A stretch of DNA of 64,000 nt. Origin: Pogona vitticeps. Its lineage: Eukaryota > Chordata > Lepidosauria > Squamata > Agamidae. Shown piece by piece: positions 45,345 to 55,644 of the stretch; position 1 is the stretch's first letter, and each line of letters starts with the position of its first letter. The DNA lies in contig NC_135783.1 of NCBI RefSeq assembly GCF_051106095.1, positions 305,723,322 through 305,787,321 on the forward strand. Direction: 5' to 3'. The notes beneath the pieces are model-generated. The model saw only the letters and a list, made by a program, of their open reading frames with translations, ran no database searches and was not told the DNA's origin. Both the position numbers and the translations under genes were made by a program.

Positions 45345-45719
45345 AGTGGCCTAGAGTGGGCTAAACAGGTCACTAGGAGGTCTGCTATACCATTTGGAGT
45401 AATACTCACATCCAATACTCGCATACAGACCTCAAGCAACCCTGTTTACTCCACGGCAGCCTGCTGTCAATTTCCTAATATCATAAAGTGGCTTAAGAGA
45501 GCCACTTCACAATATTGGCAAATTAATAACTTCCTCAGTTCCATAGAGAGATTTTTGAGTGTGTATTAGGACAGCGAATATTCACTTAAAAGACCAATGG
45601 AAAGCAATTGTATAATAAGAAAGCAAGTGTGTATTTTAACAGCAGGCAAATAGACAGCAGGCTACATTTCACTACCTTAATAAACTCTTCTCTTAAGCTG
45701 CTTCACGATATTGGCAAAT
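45345..45719. mobile_element. second copy of the hairpin-ended foldback element
   Basis: 45474-45518 is the same self-complementary block as at 5549: AATATCATAAAGTGGCTTAA then GAGAGCCACTTCACAATATT, and the opposite end at 45685-45715 (CTCTTCTCTTAAGCTGCTTC, ACGATATTGG) is inverted to it. Similarity to the 5.5-kb copy also extends leftwards (GGAGTAATACTCACATCCAA against GGTGTAATCCTTGCATCCAA), so the repeat unit may start outside the inverted ends. Confidence 0.5.
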
Positions 45720-46440
45720 GAGAGGAAGGATTGTTTTTGAAAAAGTTGTGTGTGACTGCTGCAGAAGGAAGAGGAGAGGAGGAATGATCAACTGGATCAG
45801 AATCATGGTGGAAGAGGGATAATGGGGAAAGGGGCCCCAGCATGAGGCACTCCACAGCCTCATCAACAGGGCAGGAGAGGGGAAGGAGATAGCAAACATA
45901 TAATCATATGGCATCAATTGCCCCAAGAAAATGTTCCAAATGCTTCTAGTCCATCGAAATCCAGACCTTGAGCCCCTCAAGAATAATTCTGCTAATGTAG
46001 AAATATATAACATTCAAAGATTGCTTTTTGAGAGGCCTGTGAAGGGGATGTATCGTACTGTACGTTTGATTAGAATGAGTCCAGCTTCTCTCCACTGTTT
46101 GTGCTGCAGCTGCCTTTCTACCTGTTTCAGAGTCCCCAGCAGTATCCCCTGTATACTGCTGTGACAACAACTACATAAGGTGGGTCTCTTGGGAAAAGAA
46201 GCTAGGAGATCTTACCTTGCCAGAGGCCATACTGTAAATCTACAGCTGGACTATGTGCTGAACAAAAAATGGTGAGGGAGTGGCTCAGAGGTTGAACTAA
46301 ATTGCAGGCCTTAAGACAGTAACTCTCTACTTCATAGTGTTAATGTGAAAAATATTTTGAAATAAAAGAACTCAGTGTTTAATACAAGCTAGGGCTTGTA
46401 ATTTCTTTCTTATATGCCTGCTATTTCTACTCTGCTTTCT
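45720..46440. other. unannotated interval
   Basis: No gene or element recognised. Confidence 0.4.
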
Positions 46441-46447
46441 CAATAAG

Positions 46448-46693
46448 AGCCTTGTGGCGCAGTGGTTAAAACGCTGTACTGCAGCTAAAACTGTGCTCAT
46501 GACCTGGGGTTCAAATCCCAGGTAGCCGGCTCAAGGTTGACTGAGCCTTCCATCCTTCCGAGGTCAGTAAAATGAGTACCCAGCTTGCTGGGGGGGGGAG
46601 CAATGTGTAGCCTGTATAATTAAAAAAAAAATGTAAACCGCCCGGAGAGTGCTTGTAGCGCTATGGGGCGGTATATAAGTATATACCGGTATA

Positions 46694-46740
<47 letters not shown>

Positions 46741-46742
46741 AC
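46448..46742 (+). mobile_element. tRNA-headed SINE with L2-like tail
   Basis: Head AGCCTTGTGGCGCAGTGGTT (A-box-like) and GGGGTTCAAATCCCAGG (B-box-like, 46506-46522); body CCTTCCATCCTTCCGAGGTC, GAGTACCCAGCTTGCTGG; tail AAACCGCCCGGAGAGTGCTT and GCTATGGGGCGGTATATAAG, then an AAAT tract. It is better preserved than its relative at 18871. Confidence 0.88.
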
Positions 46743-46862
46743 AACTAAATCCCTAGCAATTAACAGGTGAATTTTATTACAACATTATGCCACTTTATTT
46801 CAATTGATTGTAAGTTTTTGAAGCTGGAGGATGAAATAGCATCTAGCTTTTCTGCCTTGGTT

Positions 46863-46865
<3 letters not shown>

Positions 46866-46933
<68 letters not shown>

Positions 46934-47124
46934 AACACAAATGTATGTATGTATGTATGTATGTATGTATGTATGTATGTATGTGTACGTACGTACGTAC
47001 GTACGTACGTACCTACCTACCTACCTACCTACCTACCTACCTACCTACCTACCTACCTACCTACCTACCTACCTACCTACATACATACATACATACATAC
47101 ATACATACATACATACATACATAC
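46866..47124. repeat. compound microsatellite (CA, ATGT, ACGT, ACCT, ACAT)
   Basis: Successive tracts: CA with one AT interruption (46866-46940), ATGT (46942-46983), GTAC (46984-47011), CTAC (47012-47080), ATAC (47081-47124). Each step changes one base of the tetranucleotide. The long Tyr/Thr/Met-Tyr-Val-Cys frames over it are artefacts. Confidence 0.95.
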
Positions 47125-48098
47125 TGTGAAGGAAGAGCTGAGAGTGCGCCGTCCTCAGCGACAAGAGAAGCGACAGTGGAAAGTGGGTGTAGAGAGGGAA
47201 TATTGGTGGAAATAGAGCAGGTGGAGCCAATCGTGACAAGACCAGAGGAGGTGTGCCTGGTAGATGAGGAGGGGGAGGAGCTGGATCTCATCTTGTGGGA
47301 AGAGATAAAAGGGACAGATAGCGCGCGCGTTTTCAACCTTTGGACGGATGTCAACCCAGAGAGGACAAGAGACCGAGGGTCCAGACAGAGCCTATGCTTG
47401 GGATCGGAGCCTCGCCACAGCTTGCAGAAGGTTTCCCTAATCTAGCGACCGGAGGAGGTTTGCTTCCGGACCCTATTGCGACGGGGGTGTGGGGGAAGTG
47501 GATAGAGCCTCTGGAATGGACAGTGTCGGTATATCCCCGGAACCTCCCAGGTGGGGGACGGAGGGTGATTCGGCCCGGTCCTGAGTTCCAGAAGAAACCT
47601 CCTGAGGGAGACTGGGCAAGGCATCCATGTTGCGGCACGGTGTGTGCAGTGAGGAGTGCCCCCCTCCGTCCCATGACGGATCAAGAGAAGTTTGGGCCGG
47701 CACCCTTTTAGGTCAGGCGACGGGAATGTGGGGTCCTCGACCTAAACATTATCATTTGTTGAATGACAGTTATTTACAGGACCCGTTTGATCCTGTGGAA
47801 TTACGTTGTGTGACTAATAAACTAGTTGATATTGAAACCGATGAAGGGCCTCTGTGTCTCTTTCCCGCCTTCACTACGATGGCTCCCCTGGGCTCCGAAG
47901 AACCCCATTACACTAGCGCCCAACGTGGGGCCGGGGTAGAGCCTCAGGCTGGAAAGGAGGAGTTGCATAAATTGCGAGAGGTCATGGAAAGACAAGCTAA
48001 ACTTATTGAGAATTTGACGGAACAACAAACGCTGATGGCAAGGCAAATGCGGACGCAATGGAGTGAGGAAGAGAAAAGTCAGAAGAATGCTGTTAGTG
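47125..48098 (+). mobile_element. LTR retroelement fossil: 5' LTR, primer site, start of gag
   Basis: The LTR is 47125-47912, starting TGTGAAGG and ending TTACA, with a TATA-like GATAAAAG at 47304 and AATAAA at 47816-47821. A primer-binding site reading GCGCCCAACGTGGGGC begins near 47916, the form complementary to tRNA-Lys in many retroviruses and Ty3/Gypsy elements. A leader and a short Glu/Gln-rich, coiled-coil-like gag start (EVMERQAKLIENLTEQQ area, 47970 on) follow, then the sequence passes into tetranucleotide repeat. The element is incomplete: no pol, env or 3' LTR is visible. The same LTR family occurs antisense at 7741-8406. Gypsy or endogenous retrovirus origin cannot be decided from this part. 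It looks younger than the other copy because its regulatory signals are sharper. Confidence 0.75.
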
Positions 48099-48182
48099 TA
48101 AAACATACATACATACGTACGTACGTACGTACGTACATACGTACGTACGTACGTTTGTGTGTGTGTGTACTCTGTGTGTGTT
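48099..48182. repeat. ATAC/GTAC and GT repeat tract
   Basis: ATAC units, then two GTAC runs (about 48115-48153), then GT. It shares its unit types with the array ending at 47124 on the other side of the LTR element. Confidence 0.93.
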
Positions 48183-48189
48183 GGTACAC

Positions 48190-48738
48190 ATAAGACAATA
48201 TTTAAAGCTAAAACAGTAAGTATAAAAGGTAAAGGTTCCCCTTGACAATTTTTGTCCAGTAAGTATACTGTATTTAAAACAGTAAGTATACAATGACTAA
48301 AAAAATCAAACAAATATCCCATAAAAGACAGTAAACCAAAGCAACACCAGAACACATTCAAAGCTATAAAACAACCATCCGTCTAAAAACCTCACTCAGG
48401 CAGCCAGTCATTAAGGGAAAGCTTGACAGAAGAGATAGGTCTTCATCTGCTTCAAAAAGGACAGGAAAGAAGGGGCCAGCCTGGCACCCTGTGGGAGGGG
48501 AGTTCCAAAGTCTGGGAGTAACAACAGAAAAGACCCTCTCCTGTGTCCCGACCAGATATACCTGTGAGGATGGTGATACTGAGAGAAAGGCCTTGCTGAT
48601 GATCTCAACATCTGGGTAGACCCATAAAAGAGATGTGGCCCTTGAGATAGCTTGGACCTAAACTGTGTATGGATTAGAATCAGCACATTGAATTGTGCCT
48701 TGAAATGGATTAACAGCCAGTGGAGCTGCTGTAACAGC
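48190..48738 (-). mobile_element. antisense L2-like LINE, left part (split by DIRS)
   Basis: AAGACAATATTTAAAGC is the L2-type 3' region; AGAAGGGGCCAGCCTGGCAC, GGAGTTCCAAAGTCTGGGAG and AGACCCTCTCCTGTGTCCC are antisense to APRLWN/ERAFS; CAGCCAGTGGAGCTGCTGTA (48716-48735) is antisense to LQQLHWL. The same consensus resumes at 55483 after the DIRS element, so this was one L2 copy before that insertion. Confidence 0.8.
48214..48267 (-). mobile_element. 32-bp SINE/BovB tail insertion with 11-bp target duplication
   Basis: 48225-48256 is only the terminal part of the Sauria SINE/BovB tail (AAAGGTAAAGGTTCCCCTTG, then ACAATTTTTGTC). It is flanked by exact CAGTAAGTATA at 48214-48224 and 48257-48267. 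This is an extremely 5'-truncated target-primed insertion inside the L2 fragment. Confidence 0.75.
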
Positions 48739-50261
48739 ACGTTCTTCTTCGTGGCCTCTATAAAACACACTATGAGTAATCTGAGCATGCATGGAGCCTA
48801 ATTGGAATATTCTAGAGCTTCTGCAGAAGCAAAGGAAAATACATTAGCATAGACCCCTCCCCCCTCGTATATGTACCTTGGCGCCAAGGCTCTCCCTTCA
48901 GTTTCTTTCAACTGTCGCGTTGAAAGCCTCGATTGTTGCTTCTGTGAGAAATCTGAAAATGAAAGTAGAAAAGTTATTGAACTTTATTTATTATTATTAT
49001 CTTTATTGTTTTCAAAATAAGATATGCTCTGGCCTTAGGGCTGAAGTGTCCCTACTCCCCCTATCCGTTGTTTTCTTTTCAAAATCGGTTCTTGGTTCAT
49101 GGCCTTTTCAGGCCCATTTAAAAGCTGTGTAGCCTGCAATAATGAGATCCTATTCGCAGACGGCCTTCCTAAATACTGTACCTTTTCTGCCTCAGTGGGG
49201 CCATCAAACTTCTTCGTCCCCTCACTGCAAAAACTTTAAACATGGAGTTTTCCGCAGTTGCCTCTCTAGACTCAATCTTCTGCTCTGGGAGCAATCCCTA
49301 AAGCCATGGATGAAGCTGTTTCCGAAGCAACAAATCAGCACCCGTCAGCAATTCCATTTCGTTCCAATCATCGATAACCTACTCTGCCCTCGATATCGAC
49401 GGTCATGCGAGTGCACAAAGCCAAACATTTGACGTTGAAACCCTCGACATCAAAAACAGCCTCTAAGAGAAAACTGTCCATGGACGCTTCCTTAGCACCG
49501 GAACCATCACCTCCAAAGAAGGCTAAGTCTTCGAAAGTGAAGCCGTTCAAAACCATTTCCCTGACTCCTCACCACTACAGTCTCCTCAATGGGAACAGCA
49601 TACTATTTTCCTCTCCATTAGGAGGACTGTGAGCGCTCATCCCGCTCAGCGTCACCGGCATCTCTGTATTCCACCATAATACAGTGTGGTCACTCAATGC
49701 CTTTACCACCTCGACAGCTCTCTCGACACTGACAGCAACCTCCATTTCAACACACCTCGATACCTACCCTTTTGATATTAATGATCCTTGATATTGACCA
49801 CTGTCCATGGATGCATCTTCCATGTCAGCAGCAGTTGAAGACCCTCGCTATCGACCTCTGTCCACCAATGCCCTTTCAAAATCAACAGCTTGGCGTCGAC
49901 ACCAATATTTTGAGGACCAGCCGCTCAACGTCGATATCGATCGATAGTTGATTGACTCGACACATGATGCCAATCCATCTGATCATGGTTCCAGGCCTCA
50001 AACACCATCAGGACTTTTAACATTGCCAGATTCTGACCTGGCAGACACAGACCCTCCATCACCAGTAGAGGATTTTCAAACCTATGATCAACTAATTATT
50101 CATATGGCCAAATACCTCGACCTACAAATCCATAGACCGACTACTGGAGAACCAGATCATCTTTATTATCCCATCTCTAAAGATACCATCTCACCAGTCC
50201 ATATCTCCATGCTCCCTTCTCTCCTGAGCACAGCTAGACATTCTTTGACCAAACCAGCATC

Positions 50262-50304
50262 AGCTAGCCGCCTAGAGTGGTCGCAATGACCAGAAAGGCA
50301 GGAT

Positions 50305-50369
<65 letters not shown>
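50262..50369 (+). mobile_element. L2 3' tail with (CAAT)n inside the DIRS element
   Basis: AGCCGCCTAGAGTGGTCGCA then AAAGGCAGGATATCAATCAA is an L2 3' end with about 55 bp of CAAT repeats. It interrupts the gag-like region of the DIRS element. Confidence 0.85.
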
Positions 50370-50504
50370 CTCATTCGGTGTCAAAACACATAGACAATCT
50401 TTATCGAGTACATGATCTGGGCAGTCTTTTACAGAAACAACCAGCTCCCAATTCCATATTCATCAAAGCTTCACAATCTCACTCTTGACACAGACAAATA
50501 CTAA

Positions 50505-50615
50505 TTGTTTTTGTTTAGTCGTTAAGTCATGTCCAACTCTTTGTGACCCCATGGACTAGAGCACTTCAGACCCTCCTGTCTTCCACTGCCTCCTGGAGGC
50601 CTCACAAATTCTAAT
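50505..50615 (-). mobile_element. antisense BovB-like 3' fragment inside the DIRS element
   Basis: GTCGTTAAGTCATGTCCAAC, TTTGTGACCCCATGGACTAG and CCTCCTGTCTTCCACTGCCT correspond to 22264-22355. Confidence 0.75.
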
Positions 50616-51695
50616 ACCACCTAATAAAGACAGCAGGCACATTGACTCCATGGGCAAATGGCTATACTCTTCTTCCACCTTCACCATGACAGTTGCCAAC
50701 TATCAGAGAGCTATGGGTGCCTACCAATGTTTTCTCTGTACAACATGTCTACCTTTATTGATGCTTTCCCCGAAGATAAAAGGGTCTTAGCACAAACTTT
50801 TCAACAAGAGGGTCTTTTGATGGTGAAACAACAGATGCTATCTGCTAGACACACAGTTGGTGCCACACCTAAATCAATGGCTATCTCTGTAGTGCTTCGA
50901 TGTTTCTCTTGACCTAGAACCGTGGGTCTAGCCGAGGATGCACGTGCACGCATTAAGGATCTCGCATTTGATAGAGTTGGTCTCTTCAATGCAGAGACTG
51001 ATGACATTCTTGAGAACGTTTTTTTAAAAAGGACAGCTGCCAGGCATTCAGGAGTCTACCCCACATACCAGCAATGCCCTTGGCACAATCAGTGGCACAG
51101 CCCTTACACCTTCTATCAAAAATTTCAACAAAAACCTCAAAGACAAACATCTTATGTGCCTTACTACAAACAACAACCTTACCAAGCCAAACCTTGCCAA
51201 CAAACCACAACTACGCGCAATGACCTTAGGCCTAAGCATCATGTTTGACATCCAACAAGACGAGATCCCAATACCACTTCCCACCTCTCCTCCTCCCCCT
51301 TGGAAGCACTTACCTACATGGAAAGACATCACTACAGATGCCTGAGTGCTCTCCATCATAAGAAACGGATACAGCATTAAATTCCACCACCTTCCTCCAC
51401 CGTCACACCTCTGTCGCAAACTCTACAAAAAGGAATATAGTCGTTACTACTCAAAGATGCCATAGCCACTACAACGCACAGTTTTTCTTTCACTATTTCA
51501 CCATCCCCAAAAAAGATGGAGGCCTTTGGTCCATCCTCAACCTCAAGGAGCTAAATCAATACATCACTACCACCAAGGTCTGCATGGTTACCCTCAAGTC
51601 TGTCCTCCCCTTACACACAGAAAAGACTGGTTTGCAGTCATAGACCTAAGAGACACCTATTTTTCATGTCTCAATTCATCCTCACAGGCCCTACT

Positions 51696-53568
51696 TGACA
51701 GGTTTGAGATAAACCTGGAGAATTATTAAATCCAGTTTTGTATAAAAGCAGTCAAAGACTATAAGTAATTGTAAGGATCATTGCTAAGAAAATAAGTAAA
51801 GCAAGAATTTATGCAGCTGGGCCAATACAAAGACTCGTATCAGCTGAGAGAGCAATCCCAGGATTGGCTAACCCTGGGATAAAGCAAGCAGACCCAGCAC
51901 ACATACTCTGTGGTGTCGTGGTCATGGAAGGTACTGTGTCGTCATGGAGAATACTGGAGGAGGACTCTGACTGCTGGACTGAATTATATGGTATATTACT
52001 ATTGAATTGATTTACAAGGACTTTGACCTGATTTATGCCTGAAATCTGTTGGAACTGCTGTGTACGACCACTGGACAGGAAACAAGGACAAAGCTGTGTG
52101 TGTGTATGTATACATTCTACAAACAAATTGAGTTAATACAACATTTCTGCTATCAACCCTATCTTATTGCTTGATGTCTTCATCTCTCTGGGGAATTCTA
52201 CTGGTTAGTGCCACCTAGTGCCTCCTGGTAATACTGCAACTCTGTCAATGGTTATGGGCCCAGGTATACGCCCAGGAAACAGCCAAGGTAATTGCTGACC
52301 TGAAAGAATCCAGAAGAAGTGAGCCAAGACGAGTACAAGCAGCAGAAGTGAGTAAAACAGCTTTGTCTACAGTCTGTAAAAATGGTCAGTGAAATAATGA
52401 TGTCAGGACTGAGTATAGAAAAGCTAAATGGGGAAAGCTACTCCACTTGGCAGCAGAAAGTCCAGCTAATTCTCCAAAAAGAGTCATTATGGGACATAGT
52501 TGAAAATCCACCAGCTGTGTTAAATGATGAAAACAAGGTACAGAATTGTAAAGCACTTGCAATAATTGGGCTGACTCTAGAAGACCGTCTCCTAATCCAT
52601 CTTAGAGGCCTAACTTCTGCAAAGCAGGCATGGGAGGATCTAAGGGGACTCTTTGTAAGAGTCAGTGTTGGAAGTCAAATAAAAATTGCAAGAAAATTAT
52701 TCCGTACCAGATTACAAACTGGTGAGAGCATGTTACAACATTTAGAGCAAATGAAAACAATGCTCATGGATTTTAAGAGAGAAGAATATAGTATTTACAG
52801 AGCTACAAGAAGCTTTCATAATTCTCTCTTCATTAGGCAAGACATATGACAAATTCGTAACAAATTTAGAGGTTCTACCCCAAGCTGAACTGACAGTATT
52901 GAATGTTACCAGTAGGCTTTTGGAGGAGGAACAGAAGAGGAAAGATAACTTGCAACTCCGTGACTCTAAACCCTCTAATCAAAGAAACAAGCCGAGTGAA
53001 CTTGAGGAGGAGGAGGAGGAGGAGGTCACAGCTGCAAGTATTCAACCTGGAAGGCGATGCTTTGCCTGCGGTTCAGAAAACATCTGATAAGAAATTGTAA
53101 ATCTAAAAAGAGAGAAAGAAAACAGCCACGACATGATGATGAATCACATCTGACAGAGACTATTTATAACTTCAAACACCACAATGAAGAATGGATTGTT
53201 GACGCAGGGGCAACTGCAAATATGTGTAAAGATAAGAAGCTGATATTCAATTTTCAAGCAGTATTTAATCAAATTTAATTTTGTCTGATGGTGTAAGTGC
53301 CAAAATCATGGGTAAAGGTAAAGTAAAACTACCATGTTTAACACAGCCAATTGATGTAATATATGTACCTAAGCTAAAGCATAATTTACTATCAGTTAGC
53401 TCATTAGCAAAAGAAGGCTTTACAAGCACATTTTTCAAGAGCAAATGTGTTATTACAGGAGAAAATAATGAAAAGCTAACTTGTTATATTAGAAACAATT
53501 TATACAGGTTGAACAGTGTGAATGCAAATAATGTTTACGAAAATGTATGTCCACATACATTTTCATAG
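51696..53568 (+). mobile_element. Ty1/Copia-like retrotransposon fossil inside the DIRS element
   Basis: The LTR (51696-52247) starts TGACAG and ends CTGTCA, an exact inverted hexamer, with a TATA-like TATAAAAG at 51741. Two bases later GGTTATGGGCCCAG (52250-52263) is complementary to the anticodon-stem region of vertebrate initiator-Met tRNA, the half-tRNA priming known for Drosophila copia. Then come a Copia-type gag (52382-52850; KLNGESYSTWQQKVQLIL and AKQAWEDLRG), a zinc-knuckle region near 53055-53110, and the protease with the following segment (53190-53568; WIVDAGATANM, VYVPKLKHNLLSVSSLAKEG-like). Integrase, reverse transcriptase, RNase H and the 3' LTR are absent; the Copia sequence gives way to DIRS RNase H at a 26-bp palindrome (53539-53564). 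Broken in several places. Confidence 0.85.
52250..52263 (+). other. Copia primer-binding site (initiator-Met tRNA fragment)
   Basis: GGTTATGGGCCCAG is complementary to CTGGGCCCATAACC, the anticodon arm of initiator-Met tRNA, and lies two bases after the LTR end. Confidence 0.75.
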
Positions 53569-55150
53569 GTTACTACAGATGCCAGCTTTACTGGATGGGG
53601 TACCCATTGCACATCCCTGCAAATCCATGCCCGGTCGTCAAAAAGAGAGAAACTCCTCCATATCAACAAGCTAGAACTCTTAACACTAATAAAAACTTGC
53701 AAAGCTTTCAAAAAGCATCTTGTGGGCAAAATGGTTCAAATGATGGGGCACACCCACCATATACCTCTTTGCCTCCCAGGTAAACTGGAAATACAAGTGT
53801 TACTGCTCCCACACAGGAGTAGGCAAGTACTCCCACGGAGACGTATTCATCGTCCATTGGCCCAAGTCACTCATTTAGCTGTTTCCACTGTTCCCACTAC
53901 TCCACAAAGTTGTAGTCCAGTTTCAGCAGGACAGGCCCAATACTATCCTAATAGCTCCATGGTGGCTGCGACAGCCATGGTTCCCAATTCTCAACCAGAT
54001 GTCATCCGACATTTATTACCTGCCCCGTCTACCTCACCTGCTCATACAGAACAAAAATCAAATTCTCCACCCAGATCTCCCTGCTATTCATCTCGCAGTG
54101 TGGAGGATACAGCCTCACTGATGAATATCATTCATCATGCAAAGAAACCTTCAACCAGGAAGGCCTATACATATAAATGGGGAAAAGATTCAAGTTTTTA
54201 CTGCACTGTCATCTTTTTCCTCAACCAACTCCTCTCTTAACACTGTCTTATGTTTTTTTTTAATTGCAGTTAAAAATTAAGGGTCTTTCTCTCTCGTCCC
54301 TCAAGGACTACATTTTTACAATTGTGGCTTATCAACCACCAACCTCTCAGGCAACTAAGTTTTTCAGACACCCAACTCTTATGCTTCCAACTCGGAATGC
54401 AAGGGGCTATCGCACCTCTACCACAGATGTCCACCTTCCACCACCTTAGTGGTCACTGACATTGGTCCTTTGACAACTTATAGGGGCCCTGTTTGAGCCC
54501 CTGGCATCAACGGACCTCAGGTTACTTACCTTGAAAACGATATTTCTAGTCGCCATCACGTCAGTTTGATGTCCTAGTGAACTTGTGGCCTTAAGGTCTG
54601 ACTACTCTTATCTCCAGTTTTATCCAGATAAGGTTAAACTTTTGGTAAATATTTCTTTTCTACCCAAGGTTGTCTCCCAGTTCCACCTATCCCAACCTTT
54701 AGTTCTTCCTCCTTCTGCTCGTCAAAAAAGGATCCTCCATGCTCTGGATGTAAGACAGGCTCTGGCTTTTTACATAGCCCGCACTCAATCCTTCAGACAC
54801 TCAGCTAGACTTTTTGTCAGCTACCAACTTCCTGCCAAGGGTCTTCAATTTACCTTGCAGAGAATCTCTAACTGGCTGCATCTACCATCCAGCTTGCTTA
54901 TCAGCTTGCTCGAGTTCCAATGCCACAGCATATCCGTCCTCATTCTAGGGCGTTGGTGACATCTACAGAATTTCTTTGGGGTGTCGCTGTAGCAGACATC
55001 TGCGCCTCTGCCACATGGTCACAGCCGTCCACATTTATCAATCATTACAGATTGGACATTCAGCAGTAACCTGATGCTGCTTTAGGGCGTGCTGTGTTAT
55101 CATGTACCATGGCATGATACCCTGTTCTGGGTATGGTAGCTTTTTAGTCA

Positions 55151-55255
55151 CCCATAGTGTGAGTCACAGAGGCCACAAAGAAGTACGACAGGTTACCTAC
55201 CTGTAATTGTAGTTCTTCAAGTGGACCTTTGTGATTCATACATCCTGATCCAGCC
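55151..55255. repeat. internal complementary region of the DIRS element
   Basis: CATAGTGTGAGTCACAGAGG, CCACAAAGAAGTACG complements the left terminus (near 48745-48775), and ACAGGTTACCTACCTGTAAT then TTCAAGTGGACC complements the right terminus (near 55440-55482). In DIRS elements this is where the two ends are templated together into a circle. Confidence 0.75.
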
Positions 55256-55482
55256 TCTCCACTGCCACGTCCTTTTCTTTATGCGGCAATTGACCTCACT
55301 GAAGGGAGAGCCTTGGCACCAAGGTACATATATCAAGGGGGAGGGATCTATGCTAATGTATTTTCCTTTGCTACTGCAGAAGCTCTAGAATATTCTGACG
55401 AGGCTCCATGCATGAGCAGATTACCCACAGTGTGAATCACAGAGGTCCACTCAAAGAAATACAGTTACAGGTAAGTAACCTG

Positions 55483-55640
55483 TTGATTATATGATCGAAT
55501 TGACAGCCATGTTTTGGACCCACTGAAGTTTCCGAACACTTTCAATGGGCAACATCACATAAAGCACGTTATAGTAATTCAGCTGTGATGTAACGAAGGC
55601 ATGTATCACTGTGGCCATATGAGAACTAATTAATAAAGAG
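55483..55640 (-). mobile_element. antisense L2-like LINE, right part (split by DIRS)
   Basis: ACAGCCATGTTTTGGACCCA, CTGAAGTTTCCGAACACTTT and AGCACGTTATAGTAATTCAG continue the antisense L2-like consensus that stops at 48738. Together they bracket the DIRS insertion. Confidence 0.75.
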
Positions 55641-55644
55641 GCTT

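Larger units (their letters stand above)
48739..55482 (+). mobile_element. DIRS-like (tyrosine-recombinase) retrotransposon, fossil carrying other insertions
   Basis: Inverted termini: 48739-48901 and 55300-55482 are reverse complements (for example AAAATACATTAGCATAGA against its complement near 55350, and CTTGGCGCCAAGGCTCTC against GAGAGCCTTGGCACCAAGG). An internal complementary region at about 55151-55255 holds complements of both outer ends joined together, the DIRS hallmark. Parts in order: gag-like region 49400-51250; reverse transcriptase N-terminal part 51430-51690 (IPKKDGG, LNLKELNQYI, VIDLRDTYF); RNase H-like 53570-53830 (VTTDASFTGWG, LHINKLELL); tyrosine recombinase about 54100-55075 (RKAYTYKW, LDVRQALAFYIARTQSFR). 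A Copia element, an L2-type tail and a BovB fragment lie inside it. DIRS elements integrate with a tyrosine recombinase and usually leave no target duplication; none is seen. It is clearly broken, with more than five breaks, and not recent. Confidence 0.88.

Noticed and set aside
46767-47445. Long open frames of Tyr-Val-Cys-Met, Thr-Tyr-Leu-Pro and His-Thr repeats
   Set aside because: They are translations of ATGT, ACCT and ACAT microsatellites and run into an LTR; not a repeat-protein gene.
46866-48182. Regularly spaced repeats that could suggest an array of the CRISPR kind
   Set aside because: These are pure tetranucleotide microsatellites without spacers, in a vertebrate genome.
47340-48193. 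Overlapping 123-, 107- and 188-codon frames on both strands
   Set aside because: They lie across an LTR and its leader; frames open on both strands there reflect GC-rich composition, not a host gene.
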